From Naegleria lovaniensis (taxonomy: Eukaryota > Heterolobosea > Eutetramitea > Acrasida > Naegleriidae), in assembly GCF_003324165.1 (NCBI RefSeq), contig NW_025407886.1, forward strand, positions 28,015-92,014: a stretch of DNA of 64,000 nt, in the 5' to 3' direction. Positions within the stretch are counted from its first letter, which is position 1. Each line of letters begins with the position of its first letter. This document shows positions 28,749 to 38,535 of this stretch, in pieces. The notes below the pieces were generated by a model. That model made no database searches. It saw only the letters and a list, made by a program, of their open reading frames with translations, and was not told the origin of the DNA. The translations under genes were made by a program, and so were the position numbers.

Positions 28749-29981
28749 TCATGAGTCCAAGTAAACAATATTCTTCAGATAGACATTCTCTGCAATTAAA
28801 CCTTCATAATCAATTTCGTTGTCACGTAGCTTCAAGGAAGTTAAATTCTTCAAACTTCCACCATTAGCGATATATTGGATCCCTCTATTGTCAATTCGGT
28901 TGAAACTAAGATCTAAAACCCTCAACCTCTTCAAATGTTCACTTTCAGCAATATATTTGACCCCTTCATTCAAAATTCTGTTACCATTCAGATTCAAAGA
29001 AGTCAAATTCTTCAAATATTTGCTATTAGCAATATAATTTGCTCCTGTACTCTCAATGTTGTCCCTTCTCAGATCCAACGAAGTCAGATTCTGCGAATAT
29101 TTGCTGTTAGCAATGTATTTGACACCTTCATCGCCGATTTCGTTTTCGCTTAGGTCTAACAAAGTCCAGTTTTTCAAACATTCATGATTAGCAATATATT
29201 TAATGCCTTCAATGCCAATGTTGTTGCTGCATAAACGCAAAGAAGTCAAATTATTCAAACATTCGCTATTGGCAATATATTTAACACCTTCATTGCCGAT
29301 TTGGTTGTCACTAAGATCCAAGAAAGTCAGTTTCTTCAAGCATTCACTATTAGCAATGTATTTGACACATTCAATTCCGTTTTCACTAAGATCCAAAGAA
29401 GTCAAATTTTTCAAATATTCGCTATTTGAAATATATTTGACCCCTTCATCTCCAAAATAGCTGTAATTTAGGCCCAAAGAAGTCAAATTTTTCAAAGATT
29501 CGCTATTAGAAATGTATTTGATACCTTCATCGCCGATTTTGTTGTCACTAAGATCCAAACAAGTTAAATTTTTCAAATATTTGCTGTTGGTAATGTATTT
29601 AATATCTTCATCGCCAAAATGGTTGCGATATAGACGCAAAGAAGTCAAATTCTTCAAGCACTCGCTATTAGCAATATATTTAATTCGTTCAAGAGAATCT
29701 TGTTCAGAGTGTTTGTTCAAAGACAATGACAAAGGAATTTGAATTGATATTTGTCTCCATTGTTTTGAAATTTTCATACAAACTTGAATAATAAACAATG
29801 AATCCAAGAAATGAAGAATTTCAAAAATAATATCATCAATAAATGGTTCATTGATAATGTTGTTGTAATTATTGTTTGTATTCATCATTGATTCAACAGA
29901 GATTGCTAAATTATTGGATGATGGTATTATTGAGAGTTTTCTCTTCTTGTTGTTGGTAGGTGAGTACGGACTAGGTTTCAT
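28749..29981 (-). CDS. F-box-like leucine-rich-repeat protein
   Basis: A 410-residue protein without introns. After a Ser/Asn-rich leader, IDDIIFEILHFLDSLFIIQV (about 48-67) with KQWRQIS looks like an F-box. About eleven or twelve 24-25-residue leucine-rich repeats follow, with consensus CLKNLTSLDLSDNxIGDEGV and KYIANSE between them. The LDLSxNxIGxEG pattern is that of the RNase-inhibitor/F-box-LRR type, forming a curved solenoid that binds a substrate. The likely role is substrate receptor of an SCF ubiquitin ligase. Repeats are so alike at DNA level that a 72-75 bp period is visible, which suggests recent expansion by unequal exchange. One repeat (LTSLDLSENGIECVKYIA) is short, having lost a GDEG segment. 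Confidence 0.9.
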   Translation of the reverse strand: MKPSPYSPTNNKKRKLSIIPSSNNLAISVESMMNTNNNYNNIINEPFIDDIIFEILHFLDSLFIIQVCMKISKQWRQISIQIPLSLSLNKHSEQDSLERIKYIANSECLKNLTSLRLYRNHFGDEDIKYITNSKYLKNLTCLDLSDNKIGDEGIKYISNSESLKNLTSLGLNYSYFGDEGVKYISNSEYLKNLTSLDLSENGIECVKYIANSECLKKLTFLDLSDNQIGNEGVKYIANSECLNNLTSLRLCSNNIGIEGIKYIANHECLKNWTLLDLSENEIGDEGVKYIANSKYSQNLTSLDLRRDNIESTGANYIANSKYLKNLTSLNLNGNRILNEGVKYIAESEHLKRLRVLDLSFNRIDNRGIQYIANGGSLKNLTSLKLRDNEIDYEGLIAENVYLKNIVYLDS

Positions 29982-30288
29982 GTCGGTGATGAAATATTTT
30001 TTTTTTGATTTTTATAATTAATGTTTAATTTACGAATTTGGAGGGTGAAATCAATGAAGGCGTTGTTCAGTGAATGGCTTGAATATTGATAACCTCTGGT
30101 TGGATCCCAAATGACCAAATGACCTGTCTGTCGCAAGAACTAGAGGATAAAACAAAGTTTGAAAATACTCTCATTGTAATTGACACAGTTTGGTGTCACT
30201 TGAAATTTCACGACTATTTGTTTCATCTACTGTCCATGTTGTTTCCTTTCCAAAGATTATTTTTTACTGTTTCTGCCGTGCGATCACA

Positions 30289-31130
30289 TTACAGCAACTC
30301 CCCACTAATTTCATTCACACACAAACCAAAAGGTCTATGAAACAAAGGTGGGCCTTCAAATTTGGAAATGAGCTTTGTGGATTCTGAATGAATCACATGA
30401 CAATCATGCGAGTTGAAATAGGCACTCAAAATGATATTCTTTGAAGCACGATCATACCAACAGGCTCTTAAGAAATTTGCCTTGTACAATTTTTGAGAAT
30501 CCACTTCATACTCTTCATTTTGAATTTCTCTTCAAGAAAATTATTTGATAATCAGCACAAGTAAATAATTCTTTCGTTTGAGAATTGACATGCATTCCAT
30601 AGAGTGGAGAGGTATATGGTGTCAAGTTTATCTCCCGTTTTCGAATTCAAGATTTGAATCGAAGCATTGAACGGGACATAGATTCGAGAGTCCACACTGA
30701 CAATTCCATTAATAAATCCGTTACCCAACTCAATTTCCCAAATGGGTGTGGTTGTTTTTCTAACATCGTCCTCGTCTTGCTCGACCAATTGATGTAAATT
30801 AAATTTTGAAAGTCGTTGGGTACTGTCTATAGTGTAGAGGGTGTGTGAAAAAATCAATGCATCACTCTTATAACAACATGATTCTTCAAGATATTGGGAT
30901 TCAACTTCGACACATAAATATTGAGGGTCATTGCAATAGGGTCCCACTTGTTTGAGAAAGAGTCTTGTGGTTAAATCAAAAATTTGGCCATATCGTAATA
31001 TGGAGTGTGAATTAAAATCACTGACCAAAATATATCGATTGGTCTTTGAGATTTTGACATCAAACGGTTTGCTAATTTTCAAAGTATCAACAATTGTACA
31101 TGAATGGTTTGGCATTAAACTATCTGACAC
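30289..31130 (-). pseudogene. Broken paralog of the neighbouring propeller-like gene
   Basis: The minus strand shows a 192-codon frame (30552-31130) and a second frame (30289-30504) that match successive parts of the intact gene at 31333-32760: PFDVKISKTNRYILVSD, FDLTTRLFLKQV, KSDALIFSHTL, IPFNASIQILNSKTGDKLDT, then ACWYDRASKNIILSAYF and GLCVNEISGEL. Between them the frame changes near 30600 (TLWNAC versus GMHVNSQTKELFTC) and again near 30525, with stops, and the gene ends before the last part of the family. No GT-AG pair repairs this. Length and N-terminus are also short. I call it a decayed tandem copy, although assembly indels could explain part of the damage. Confidence 0.75.
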
Positions 31131-31332
31131 TTGTCATTTTCAATTTTAATTTTTCAAACAATTGTTGTGCAATGCCCGAGTCCAGTATGGATGATGAATC
31201 ATGATTGTTGTCATGAAGTGAAATGATGAACAACTTGACTTGAGAGTTTGTTTCCTTCTGTTGAGAATCTGACTTTTTTTGTGAAAGCATCTAATTCATA
31301 CTGTTCGTAATTACTACTTTAAAATCAAAAAA

Positions 31333-32760
31333 TTATAGCACAATACACAAATTCAAGTAAGAACTGCTGTTGGTTGAAACATTCGAACAGTTGGTTTCAT
31401 CTGAATTTTGATCAGTAATTACTGTTCTTGATTCCAACACTTGTCTCGAACTTGAATACTCCATGAAAGTTCTGTAGAAATCTTGTTGTGCAATTGGAAC
31501 CAGTTGTTTCTGAGGTGGTTCCGTGCTGTCATTATTTCCAGCAATTACAAGGATCTGAGTTCCCTCAATCAACAGCAACTCTCCAGTCCTTTCATTCACA
31601 CACATACCTTTCATAGTATCACTTATCCATGAATGTCCCACATTCACTTTGGCAATACTTGTCATGGACTCTGCATGAATCACTTGAATGTCTTTTTTAA
31701 AACATCTCCCACCTAAAAGAATATTCTTTGAGGCACGATCATAGAAGCACCATTGTGAGTATGAGAAAGAATCACCACTAATGTATGTTTTTGGTGTTTC
31801 TCTTTCGAGTCCTTTGGAATGTTGGTCAAGTGAAAAGAATAAAAGTTGTGCACGATTGCAAGCCATTAACTCTCGAGTGTGAACATTCACTTCGAGTCCA
31901 ACCAATTGTGGTGGATCTGCGATAGATGATTGAGGAGAAGGATCTCCAAAAATTGTGGCAAGTGATTCTCCTGTTTTCGAATTGAACATTTGAATGGTGA
32001 CATGGTGAAGCACGATATACAGACGATGATCAAAGGTAGTCATACTTCCAACATGTTGTTTACCAACATCCACGAACCAAATGGGCTTCTTTTGTCCATC
32101 CTCATTTTCAACCAATTGTTTCAAATTGAATTTGTAAAGTCCTTGTTCAAGTTCTCCTTCAGACAACGCTTGTGTACAAATTAAGGCATCACTCGAGTGA
32201 CCTGAATCTTCGAGAAATGGTCTCTCTTCTACACATATATATGGAGGATCTTTACATGAGGTATCAATAGTTTTGAGATAGAGTCTTGTGGTTAAATCGA
32301 AAACTTTGATAGTCCAACTGCGGGACCATGAATACTTTGGATCGCTCACCAAAATATATTCGTTTGAATATGAAATCTTTACATCAAACGGAGAAACAAT
32401 ATGACATGGATAGATATTGCCTGAGGAGCTAATTTCAAAAGTATCTTTAACTCGGGTATTGAACGGAATGAATGGTTTGGCTGTGATCGTTCTCTTAGTT
32501 TCAAGTAGCTTCATTTTCAACTTTTTCAATAAATTTTCATCAATAACAGATGTTTTGGTCATGTTGTAGGAGGAGGTGTCTAAATCATGTTGAACAGTAT
32601 GAAGTGACACTAACATCAACCTCACTTGAGGGTGTGACGTTGGTTGGTCAATCATTTTTTTCTTTTTATTCGTCACGAAAGAATGAGAAAAGGCAACGAC
32701 TGTTTCAAACGACGTCATGTTCAGACATGTTCCGCGTTGGTGATTGTGGCCACAATTCAT
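31333..32760 (-). CDS. Propeller-like protein of unknown function (intact copy)
   Basis: Up to 475 residues; starts at the ATGs at 32760, 32718 (MTSFETVV) or 32655 (MIDQPTSHPQ) are possible and the last is plausible. After about 90 polar residues, repeated beta-strand units appear: PFDVKISYSNEYILVSD, IKVFDLTTRLYLKTI, ALICTQALS, GLYKFNLKQL, RLYIVLHHVTIQMFNSKTGE, NVHTRELMACNRAQLLFFSL, YDRASKNILLGG and MCVNERTGELLLIEG. The VxDxxxxI/VxxFxxxTG rhythm is that of NHL or similar beta-propellers, which are usually protein-binding platforms. No catalytic motif is seen. It lies head to tail with its broken relative. Confidence 0.8.
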   Translation of the reverse strand: MNCGHNHQRGTCLNMTSFETVVAFSHSFVTNKKKKMIDQPTSHPQVRLMLVSLHTVQHDLDTSSYNMTKTSVIDENLLKKLKMKLLETKRTITAKPFIPFNTRVKDTFEISSSGNIYPCHIVSPFDVKISYSNEYILVSDPKYSWSRSWTIKVFDLTTRLYLKTIDTSCKDPPYICVEERPFLEDSGHSSDALICTQALSEGELEQGLYKFNLKQLVENEDGQKKPIWFVDVGKQHVGSMTTFDHRLYIVLHHVTIQMFNSKTGESLATIFGDPSPQSSIADPPQLVGLEVNVHTRELMACNRAQLLFFSLDQHSKGLERETPKTYISGDSFSYSQWCFYDRASKNILLGGRCFKKDIQVIHAESMTSIAKVNVGHSWISDTMKGMCVNERTGELLLIEGTQILVIAGNNDSTEPPQKQLVPIAQQDFYRTFMEYSSSRQVLESRTVITDQNSDETNCSNVSTNSSSYLNLCIVL

Positions 32761-33143
32761 TCATCCATTATTAACATTTCATTTTATGATTGGCACAAAA
32801 TACATCCCTTAATAAATTCGCAAGTGCACTAAAATCTGTTCTGTTTCATTAGATGCAAATGTGTTTCTGGTTCAGATAGGCTGCAGTATTACATCAAAGT
32901 GGAGATCGAAGGTTCAACAAGTGTTTCCCAAAGCAGAGCTTTCAAAAAAAAAAATTCATCAACATTGGTTCTTCCTCTAACCGTCGTCGACCCCCATCCA
33001 ACACTCAAGAAAATTGAACAATTTCTGTTGTTAGATCATCTTTTTTGATTCATTCCTTCTCTCATCCAACACTGAGCCCCACAGACTCACACTCATCATC
33101 ATCGTTCTAACTATTAAATAGATCAACCACTATCATCATCATT
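32761..33143. other. Divergent intergenic region
   Basis: About 380 bp between two divergent genes, likely containing both promoters. It has an A9 run near 32946 and A/T-rich stretches. No other feature recognised. Confidence 0.4.
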
Positions 33144-34319
33144 ATGCGTCTATTGGAAGGTAATACAAGTTCATCGGATGAACTCATTCTCACCTATGGA
33201 AGACCATTCACCATGAAATCTGTTCACGGAAGAATGCTCACTTTCAATACTCATGAATATTCAGCCAAGACGTTTCTGAATGCCTTTGTTCAAATTTCTG
33301 CCTCTGATGTTCAGAGTACCTCGGTAAAGCCATCGGGTGGTGCACTCATGGGAGCTGTCTCTCATATTGATGCTTCCACTGTGAAAGACTACATCAAGAC
33401 AGTCTACGAAAATGCTTCATCGCCTTCTCACTATGGAGTGTTTATCATGCAACCTGCTAATAGCAAAGTGAGCAAGAATAGTCCAGTTTGTTACGGTCAA
33501 ATTGTTCACATTTACTTTGTGAGAGATCAAGATCAAAAAAAGGAGAGTTGTGGAAAGTATCTCATTATGAATGCAAACTTCCCTCAATTGGGATTTGTCA
33601 GTGATGGTGATCATCAAAATTCTGAACCAATTGCAGTCTCTGCAATCAAGACTCTTCCCAATGAAGAGTTGCAAAACTTCCCAGTTCGAATTGGTGAAGA
33701 TATTGGATTGAAGAGAGTGGTTTGCAATCAGTTGGATCAATATTACTTGTCTTGTAGAAAGGCCAATAACATTTGCCAACGAAACAAATCAACCAATTTG
33801 GCTGCATGGGAAAAATTTACCTTGTGCTTTGAGAATGGAAAATCTGTACCACCTTCAGAGCGTGACAGGTTGTTAAATTCTCTCTACAGCGAAACCACCT
33901 ATTTAAGAGATAGAACTGTGATTATTAGCTTTAGAAATCAATTTAAGAAAGCTGTACCAAAGGAGAACATTCCAACTGAAGATGAACTTAAAACAATCAT
34001 TGAGAATGAAATTGGATTCCCAACTGAGGAAGTTTCATACATTGATTCAATGAATGACTGGATGGTTGAGGAACAAATTGATGAAGAGGAACTCGAAGAA
34101 CCAACCACTTCATCGCTTGGTGAAGCTCAAAAAGAATATGAAACTCCAAAGGTGCTGCAAAATGATAATAAGGAGAAGAAGATTTTCACCAAGTATGCCA
34201 AAGTGGTGTTTAAAAAGAAGTCACACCGAGATATATTGGGTGACATCTTTTTGTATCAAATAACAAAATCCCTCCTCATCAAATGTATGATTCCAAAGGA
34301 CTTTGCAAAGAAAAAGTAA
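33144..34319 (+). CDS. Unrecognised protein, weakly beta-trefoil/fascin-like
   Basis: A 391-residue protein without introns and without signal peptide or membrane segment. The first 230 residues look beta-rich: RPFTMKSVHGRMLTFNTHEY, GVFIMQPANSKV, GKYLIMNANFPQLGFVSDGD, and NLAAWEKFTLCFENGKSVPP. Phrases such as MKSxHGRMLTF and WEKFTL resemble trefoil units of fascin-type actin-crosslinking domains, so actin or ligand binding is possible; the similarity is slight. An acidic region (VEEQIDEEELEEPT) and a basic C-terminus (KIFTKYAKVVFKKKSHRD) follow. It is a real gene by length and codon use, but its function is unknown. Confidence 0.8.
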   Translation: MRLLEGNTSSSDELILTYGRPFTMKSVHGRMLTFNTHEYSAKTFLNAFVQISASDVQSTSVKPSGGALMGAVSHIDASTVKDYIKTVYENASSPSHYGVFIMQPANSKVSKNSPVCYGQIVHIYFVRDQDQKKESCGKYLIMNANFPQLGFVSDGDHQNSEPIAVSAIKTLPNEELQNFPVRIGEDIGLKRVVCNQLDQYYLSCRKANNICQRNKSTNLAAWEKFTLCFENGKSVPPSERDRLLNSLYSETTYLRDRTVIISFRNQFKKAVPKENIPTEDELKTIIENEIGFPTEEVSYIDSMNDWMVEEQIDEEELEEPTTSSLGEAQKEYETPKVLQNDNKEKKIFTKYAKVVFKKKSHRDILGDIFLYQITKSLLIKCMIPKDFAKKK

Positions 34320-34380
34320 ATGTAATTTATTGAATCCATTTATTATTATTATGAGTACACCATGCTCTCTGTTGTTATCA

Positions 34381-35349
34381 TCATTGAGGTGGCTTGTTTT
34401 TAGGTTTCTGCAACAAACGAACCACCCACCACATTAAAGGCAAAGCGGCTCGATACAGAAAGAATCCAATTCCTCCCCACATGCCAACGAACCACAATGG
34501 AATTGGAAAATTCTCCCAGATCAATTGATTCTGTGGGTATTTCCATTGACCTCTTGACACACCAGTCCATTCAATACACAATCCCATGACCATGAAAAAC
34601 ACGACAAACTTTACATCCTTGTGTGGAGATGATGATACAGTATTGTTGTCGTCGTCCATCGATAACAAGCACTTGCATATGAACACCACCAAACACGACA
34701 TGCTCGATAACACCCACATGTTGTCAAAAATTCCAAAAACACTCGAAAAAGCCAACAACGACACTCCAATGATAAGAATTTCTCGCTTCTTTGGTCTCAC
34801 ACTCGAGCACGAACAATCTCCCAAACTTCTCATGGCATGCAACACATAGAATCCCCACATGAAAAATTCCCACACCGGCTGCAACAAGAAATCTTGTGAA
34901 GTGAATTGAAAGATTCCTTTCGACAAGGCATTGTAATTGAGTGCAATGAACAAGACATTGACACACATGCAAAAACACAATTCATACACACGAATGTCAA
35001 ATTGAAACGACACGCCCCATGCAATAAACAAGTATAACGTTTTGATGTAATTGTTGTTTGAAATGGGTAGTGGCACAAACTCTCCAATGATGAAACAAGT
35101 CATGACGAGTCGAAGGAGGATTGAGATGAAGAGCTTCCATGAGGGAGCTAGAATGGATGATGTTGCTTGTTCTAACATTTCTTTGATTTCTAACTTGGTG
35201 CAGTTTAGTAGTAACATGTCGGCAGTTGGGATCCACTTGACGAGGACACTGCTTGGAACTGGAAAAGCTTGTTTCTCATGAGGGAAGGGCGATGTTAGCA
35301 CAGTGGAATATGCGATATGACATTTGAAAGAAACCATTGATCTTATCAC
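34381..35349 (-). CDS. Multispanning membrane protein of unknown function
   Basis: A 322-residue protein without introns. Six to eight hydrophobic segments are visible, among them LFISILLRLVMTCFIIGEFV, LYLFIAWGVSFQ, ELCFCMCVNVLFIALN, ILIIGVSLLAFSSVFGIF, SSMSCLVVFICKCLL and KFVVFFMVMGLCIEWTG. The C-terminal motif RGQWKYP then PIPLWFVGMWGGIGFFLYRA is distinctive. It resembles a W-x-YP...P-x-W...W-G pattern found in some bacterial integral membrane proteins of unknown function, so transfer from bacteria is possible. No transport motif or catalytic residue set is recognised. It ends tail to tail with the previous gene, 61 bp apart. Confidence 0.8.
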   Translation of the reverse strand: MIRSMVSFKCHIAYSTVLTSPFPHEKQAFPVPSSVLVKWIPTADMLLLNCTKLEIKEMLEQATSSILAPSWKLFISILLRLVMTCFIIGEFVPLPISNNNYIKTLYLFIAWGVSFQFDIRVYELCFCMCVNVLFIALNYNALSKGIFQFTSQDFLLQPVWEFFMWGFYVLHAMRSLGDCSCSSVRPKKREILIIGVSLLAFSSVFGIFDNMWVLSSMSCLVVFICKCLLSMDDDNNTVSSSPHKDVKFVVFFMVMGLCIEWTGVSRGQWKYPQNQLIWENFPIPLWFVGMWGGIGFFLYRAALPLMWWVVRLLQKPKNKPPQ

Positions 35350-35531
35350 GGTATCTGTTAATTAATACAATGAAAGACTTTTAAAAACACCTCACAAGAT
35401 TATTTAATTTTTCGGATGATTTTTGACTTTCGTCTTTGGATCAATTCAAAAAACTCTTTCACACAAACTCATGTTAAGGCAAAAAAAACTCGTTACCATT
35501 GCTGTACGGAAAAATTGCAGTTTTGCAACTC

Positions 35532-36485
35532 TTACTTGTAAAGATCAAACTTTTTGTGCTTTCTTCTCTTACAGATCTTCTTAGTCTTGGCACAAACTCT
35601 TCTGGATTTAGCACGTTTCTTACACACTCTCTTTCCTTTGGTGAATTTGAACTTTTTACAAACTCTTCTTCCTTTGGATCTCTTGATGCACTTCTTGAAA
35701 TTCTTTCTACGAATACATTTGGATGGGAAGTGTTTTCTCTTGGCACAGAATCTTCTCTTCTTATGTTTGACACATCTTGTAATCTTCTTGTGTTTCTTAC
35801 AGAATTGTTTGAATGCCCATTTAGCACAGAATTTTCTCTTCTTGTGTTTCACACATTTTGTGAACTTCTTGTGTCTCTTACAGAAACGAATGGTCTTGTG
35901 TCGAACACATTTAGTCTTGTGTGAAACGACACGGCATTTACGAATGAAACGACATTTACGTGGAGCATAGGAATCGACATACTTGTCACACTTCTTCTTC
36001 TTGAAACATTTCTTAATTGGGAATTTCTTGTGTTTCTTACAAATACGTTTCTTGCCATGAGCCACACACTTTTTGTACTTCTTGTGTCTTGCACAGAATT
36101 TCTTGTATCCATATTTCTTACAGAATTTACGTTTTCCATAAGAATCGCAAACCTTCTTGGTCTTTCTCTTGGCACAGAATTTCTTGAATTTGTGTTTCAC
36201 ACACTTGGTAAAGGCCTTACTGTATTTATCACACTTGGACCATCTCTTGTGCTTCAAACAACGACCCTTTCCAACGATGGCATACTTGTCGCAAAACTTT
36301 TTACGACCCACGACTTTGTGTTTGAGACATTTTCCTCTCAAATACTTGTGCAAGACACACTTTTTGCGACAATGTCTTCGAGGTTTAGGTTTGTAAGGAT
36401 CAGGACGGTAAGAGTCAGATCCTGCAACGTAGACTGCTGCAAAGAGGAGAAGTGCAAACAGCACCACAAGAGTTGCGGTTTTCAT
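35532..36485 (-). CDS. Secreted Lys/Cys-rich repeat protein with 9-residue cysteine period
   Basis: A 317-residue protein without introns. It starts with a clean signal peptide (MKTATLVVLFALLLFAAVYV, cleavage probably after VAG). The mature part contains 30 cysteines, most separated by exactly eight residues, in a Lys/Arg/His-rich background: typical units are CVKHKKRKF, CAKRKTKKV, CKKHKKITR and CKRHKKFTK. Charge is extremely positive, with few acidic residues. The period suggests a tandemly repeated nonapeptide, perhaps with disulfide or metal-mediated (Cys/His) cross-linking, as in extracellular matrix or cyst-wall proteins. I recognise no family. Alternatives are a cationic surface-binding or antimicrobial protein. 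Strong signal peptide and a coherent start support the minus strand; frames on the plus strand are shadows. Confidence 0.88.
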   Translation of the reverse strand: MKTATLVVLFALLLFAAVYVAGSDSYRPDPYKPKPRRHCRKKCVLHKYLRGKCLKHKVVGRKKFCDKYAIVGKGRCLKHKRWSKCDKYSKAFTKCVKHKFKKFCAKRKTKKVCDSYGKRKFCKKYGYKKFCARHKKYKKCVAHGKKRICKKHKKFPIKKCFKKKKCDKYVDSYAPRKCRFIRKCRVVSHKTKCVRHKTIRFCKRHKKFTKCVKHKKRKFCAKWAFKQFCKKHKKITRCVKHKKRRFCAKRKHFPSKCIRRKNFKKCIKRSKGRRVCKKFKFTKGKRVCKKRAKSRRVCAKTKKICKRRKHKKFDLYK

Positions 36486-37355
36486 TTCAATAATTGGATT
36501 TTTTTTTTGTTATGTGAAAAGTGAGAGAGAGGAAATTGTGAATGCCAATTTATAGATTTTTCACAGAAAAGAAGAAGAATGAGAGAAAGAGATAGTGCAG
36601 TGGGTTGCTTGGTTGGGATGAGCCAGGATTATTTCTTAAAGAGTGGAATGTCATATGAATGAGTCATGGACATAAATATGAATCGATCCAAAAATGGAAA
36701 GAAAAGTGAAATGAATGTTTATAAAAATGTGGAACGACAGAAAAGAAGAGATCTGCCGAAATGAAACCATGAAAGATCTATAGTACTTTGCTTGTTTTAT
36801 CTTGCATGTAAAGGTTTAATCTCGGGGTATAGCACCACTCGAACGCATTTACAAATGATGTCACAACGCTCAATGACAAGTGCCACCCTTTCGTTCCTTA
36901 AACAACAGTGGTTAAGCGTGCGTATACTGCAAAGACGGCTCTGTGAAATGGTCAAAGCGTTACCGGATTCATTTCAGTTCCATCGAATAAGACTTTATCG
37001 TAGAAATAATCTCATGTTGAAAGTGTAAATTAAAACCCGAGGTTCATCCAACCACAGCGTTAAGAAAGAACGGTTTTAAACGTTTTTTTCGTGCTCAACA
37101 ATTTGACATTCTCTATTTTTGGAGTCCTCAACGGTTTCTATTCTTTCGTTTATTTTCGAAAATGAGAAGGAAGAGTGTCAAATAATAATGGAAAATGAGA
37201 AGGAAGAGTGTGAAATTCTCTAAAATGTTGTTCAATAGTGATTTTTGGAGGTCGTGACCAAAATGCAAATTCAAAGGAAAAGGAATTTTTAGTTTCAGAA
37301 TGATAAACTCTCTTTTTAAAATGTTCGAATTTGTGATTAATTAATATTGAAAAAA
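36486..37355. other. Divergent spacer with A/T-rich and repeated short motifs
   Basis: About 870 bp between the Lys/Cys-rich secreted protein and the second F-box/Rho gene. The phrase AATGAGAAGGAAGAGTGTCA, or a close variant, occurs twice (about 37159 and 37193), a short direct repeat. A small frame at 36855-37028 is listed separately. No RNA gene recognised. Confidence 0.45.
36855..37028 (+). CDS. Possible 57-residue basic protein
   Basis: From ATG at 36855 the frame encodes MMSQRSMTSATLSFLKQQWL and continues with QRRLCEMVKALP and FHRIRLYRRNNLML. It is strongly basic, potentially helical, and contains an LYR-like IRLYRR, reminiscent of small mitochondrial LYR-motif proteins, but it is too short for that family. 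Frame could be chance. No support other than composition. Confidence 0.25.
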   Translation: MMSQRSMTSATLSFLKQQWLSVRILQRRLCEMVKALPDSFQFHRIRLYRRNNLMLKV

Positions 37356-38514
37356 ATGTTACTTGTTAGAAAAATCTTTCGTACCTTATTTCACTCCTCT
37401 TCATCCTTCTCCTCCTCTTCCAAACCATTACACTCTCTGTTTCAACAATATTTATGCGATGATGTGTTACGAATTATTTTAAGCTTTCTCTCGATTCATG
37501 ATTTCACAACATTACAACTCGTATCATTCCGATTATCGCAACTTGCTTGCGAAGATTGTTGTTGGAAAGATTATTATTTTCAAAGAATGGAAATATTTAA
37601 ATATGAAATGAAATTGTTACGTCTTTATTGTGTTCCTCATGAAGATCGGAACCATGATGTGATTCCAAACTATTTTAGTGATCAATGTCAGATGTCAAGT
37701 AATTTTCGATATCATTTAATTGAATTGATGAAACATGTCGAAAGTTGTACACATCGACAAATGAAAGAATTCGAAAGTACAATCATGGTCTCGTACAAGG
37801 ACATGATTCCAAAATTTTGTAATCTTTGTCAATTTTATTCAAGCCATGAATTGAAACAACAGTTCGAATTTTCGAATTTGATGAATTCATTGAAAACTAT
37901 GGATGAAAAATTATTGTTTCGAGTGGCTGTAATTGGTGATAAGAGAGCTGGAAAATCTTCATTTGTTGATCCACATGGCAAGTTTGGAGTATTCACACTC
38001 ACGACTGGTCAAGTTAAAATTCAGTATCAAGATGCCACCTTTCAAATGTTAGACATACCAGGTTTGTAAGTAACTATAATGGAAAATTATGAATTGCAAG
38101 TGAAACATTGAAAATCTCAGAAAATTTTTGGCAAGAACCGCAGTTTGTACCAACGCTCATCTTATTTGTCTTTGTTTCAATGTTTTAGATGAAAACAATG
38201 TCAAAGATCTTTATCAATGGATCTCAGACCTTCAAGAAAAGAGAAAGCCTCAAATTCCAATCATTTTAGTGGCTTGCAAAACAGATTTGAGATCCCGAAA
38301 GGACATTTGCAGAGGTTTAAGAATGAAACATTTTTGGGAACCTTTGTCAAGCAAGATGGGTGAGTCATTGGCTAGAGCATTGGGATGTGTCACTTATATT
38401 GAAACGAGTGCTTTTTGTAATCAGGGTTTTGAAGATTTAGGTGAAATTTTTGCCAAAGCTCTCGTTGCTCATAATTATGATCGAATTGGAACCATGAACA
38501 AGAAATTGATGTGA
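37356..38514 (+). CDS. F-box/Rho-like GTPase fusion protein (copy B, degenerate switch)
   Basis: Model: 37356-38065 joined to 38121-38514, 55-bp intron (GTAAGTAAC donor, AAATCTCAG acceptor), 367 residues. An F-box (DDVLRIILSFLSIHDFTTLQ) follows a Ser-rich leader. The GTPase part has P-loop GDKRAGKSS and G4 VACKTDLRS, and ends with EPLSSKMGESLARALGCVTY and IETSAF, closely similar to copy A. Between P-loop and G4 the sequence is altered: the effector region is only FVDPHGKFGVFTLTTGQVKI, and the DTAGQ motif is replaced by DIPGL, so the catalytic Gln is absent. The protein may bind GTP without hydrolysing it normally, or no longer switch. The intron position matches copy A, so they are paralogs. 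ATG at 37356 is preferred to TTG at 37347. It ends 21 bp from the ankyrin gene's stop. Confidence 0.84.
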
Positions 38515-38535
38515 TTTTTAATTTTTCTATGGGAT

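Noticed and set aside
35499-36524. Long plus-strand frames opposite the Lys/Cys-rich gene (for example 35554-35970, 36030-36524), rich in Leu, Phe and Cys
   Set aside because: They are the antisense of a low-complexity coding region. The minus strand has a signal peptide, a clean start and a meaningful period.
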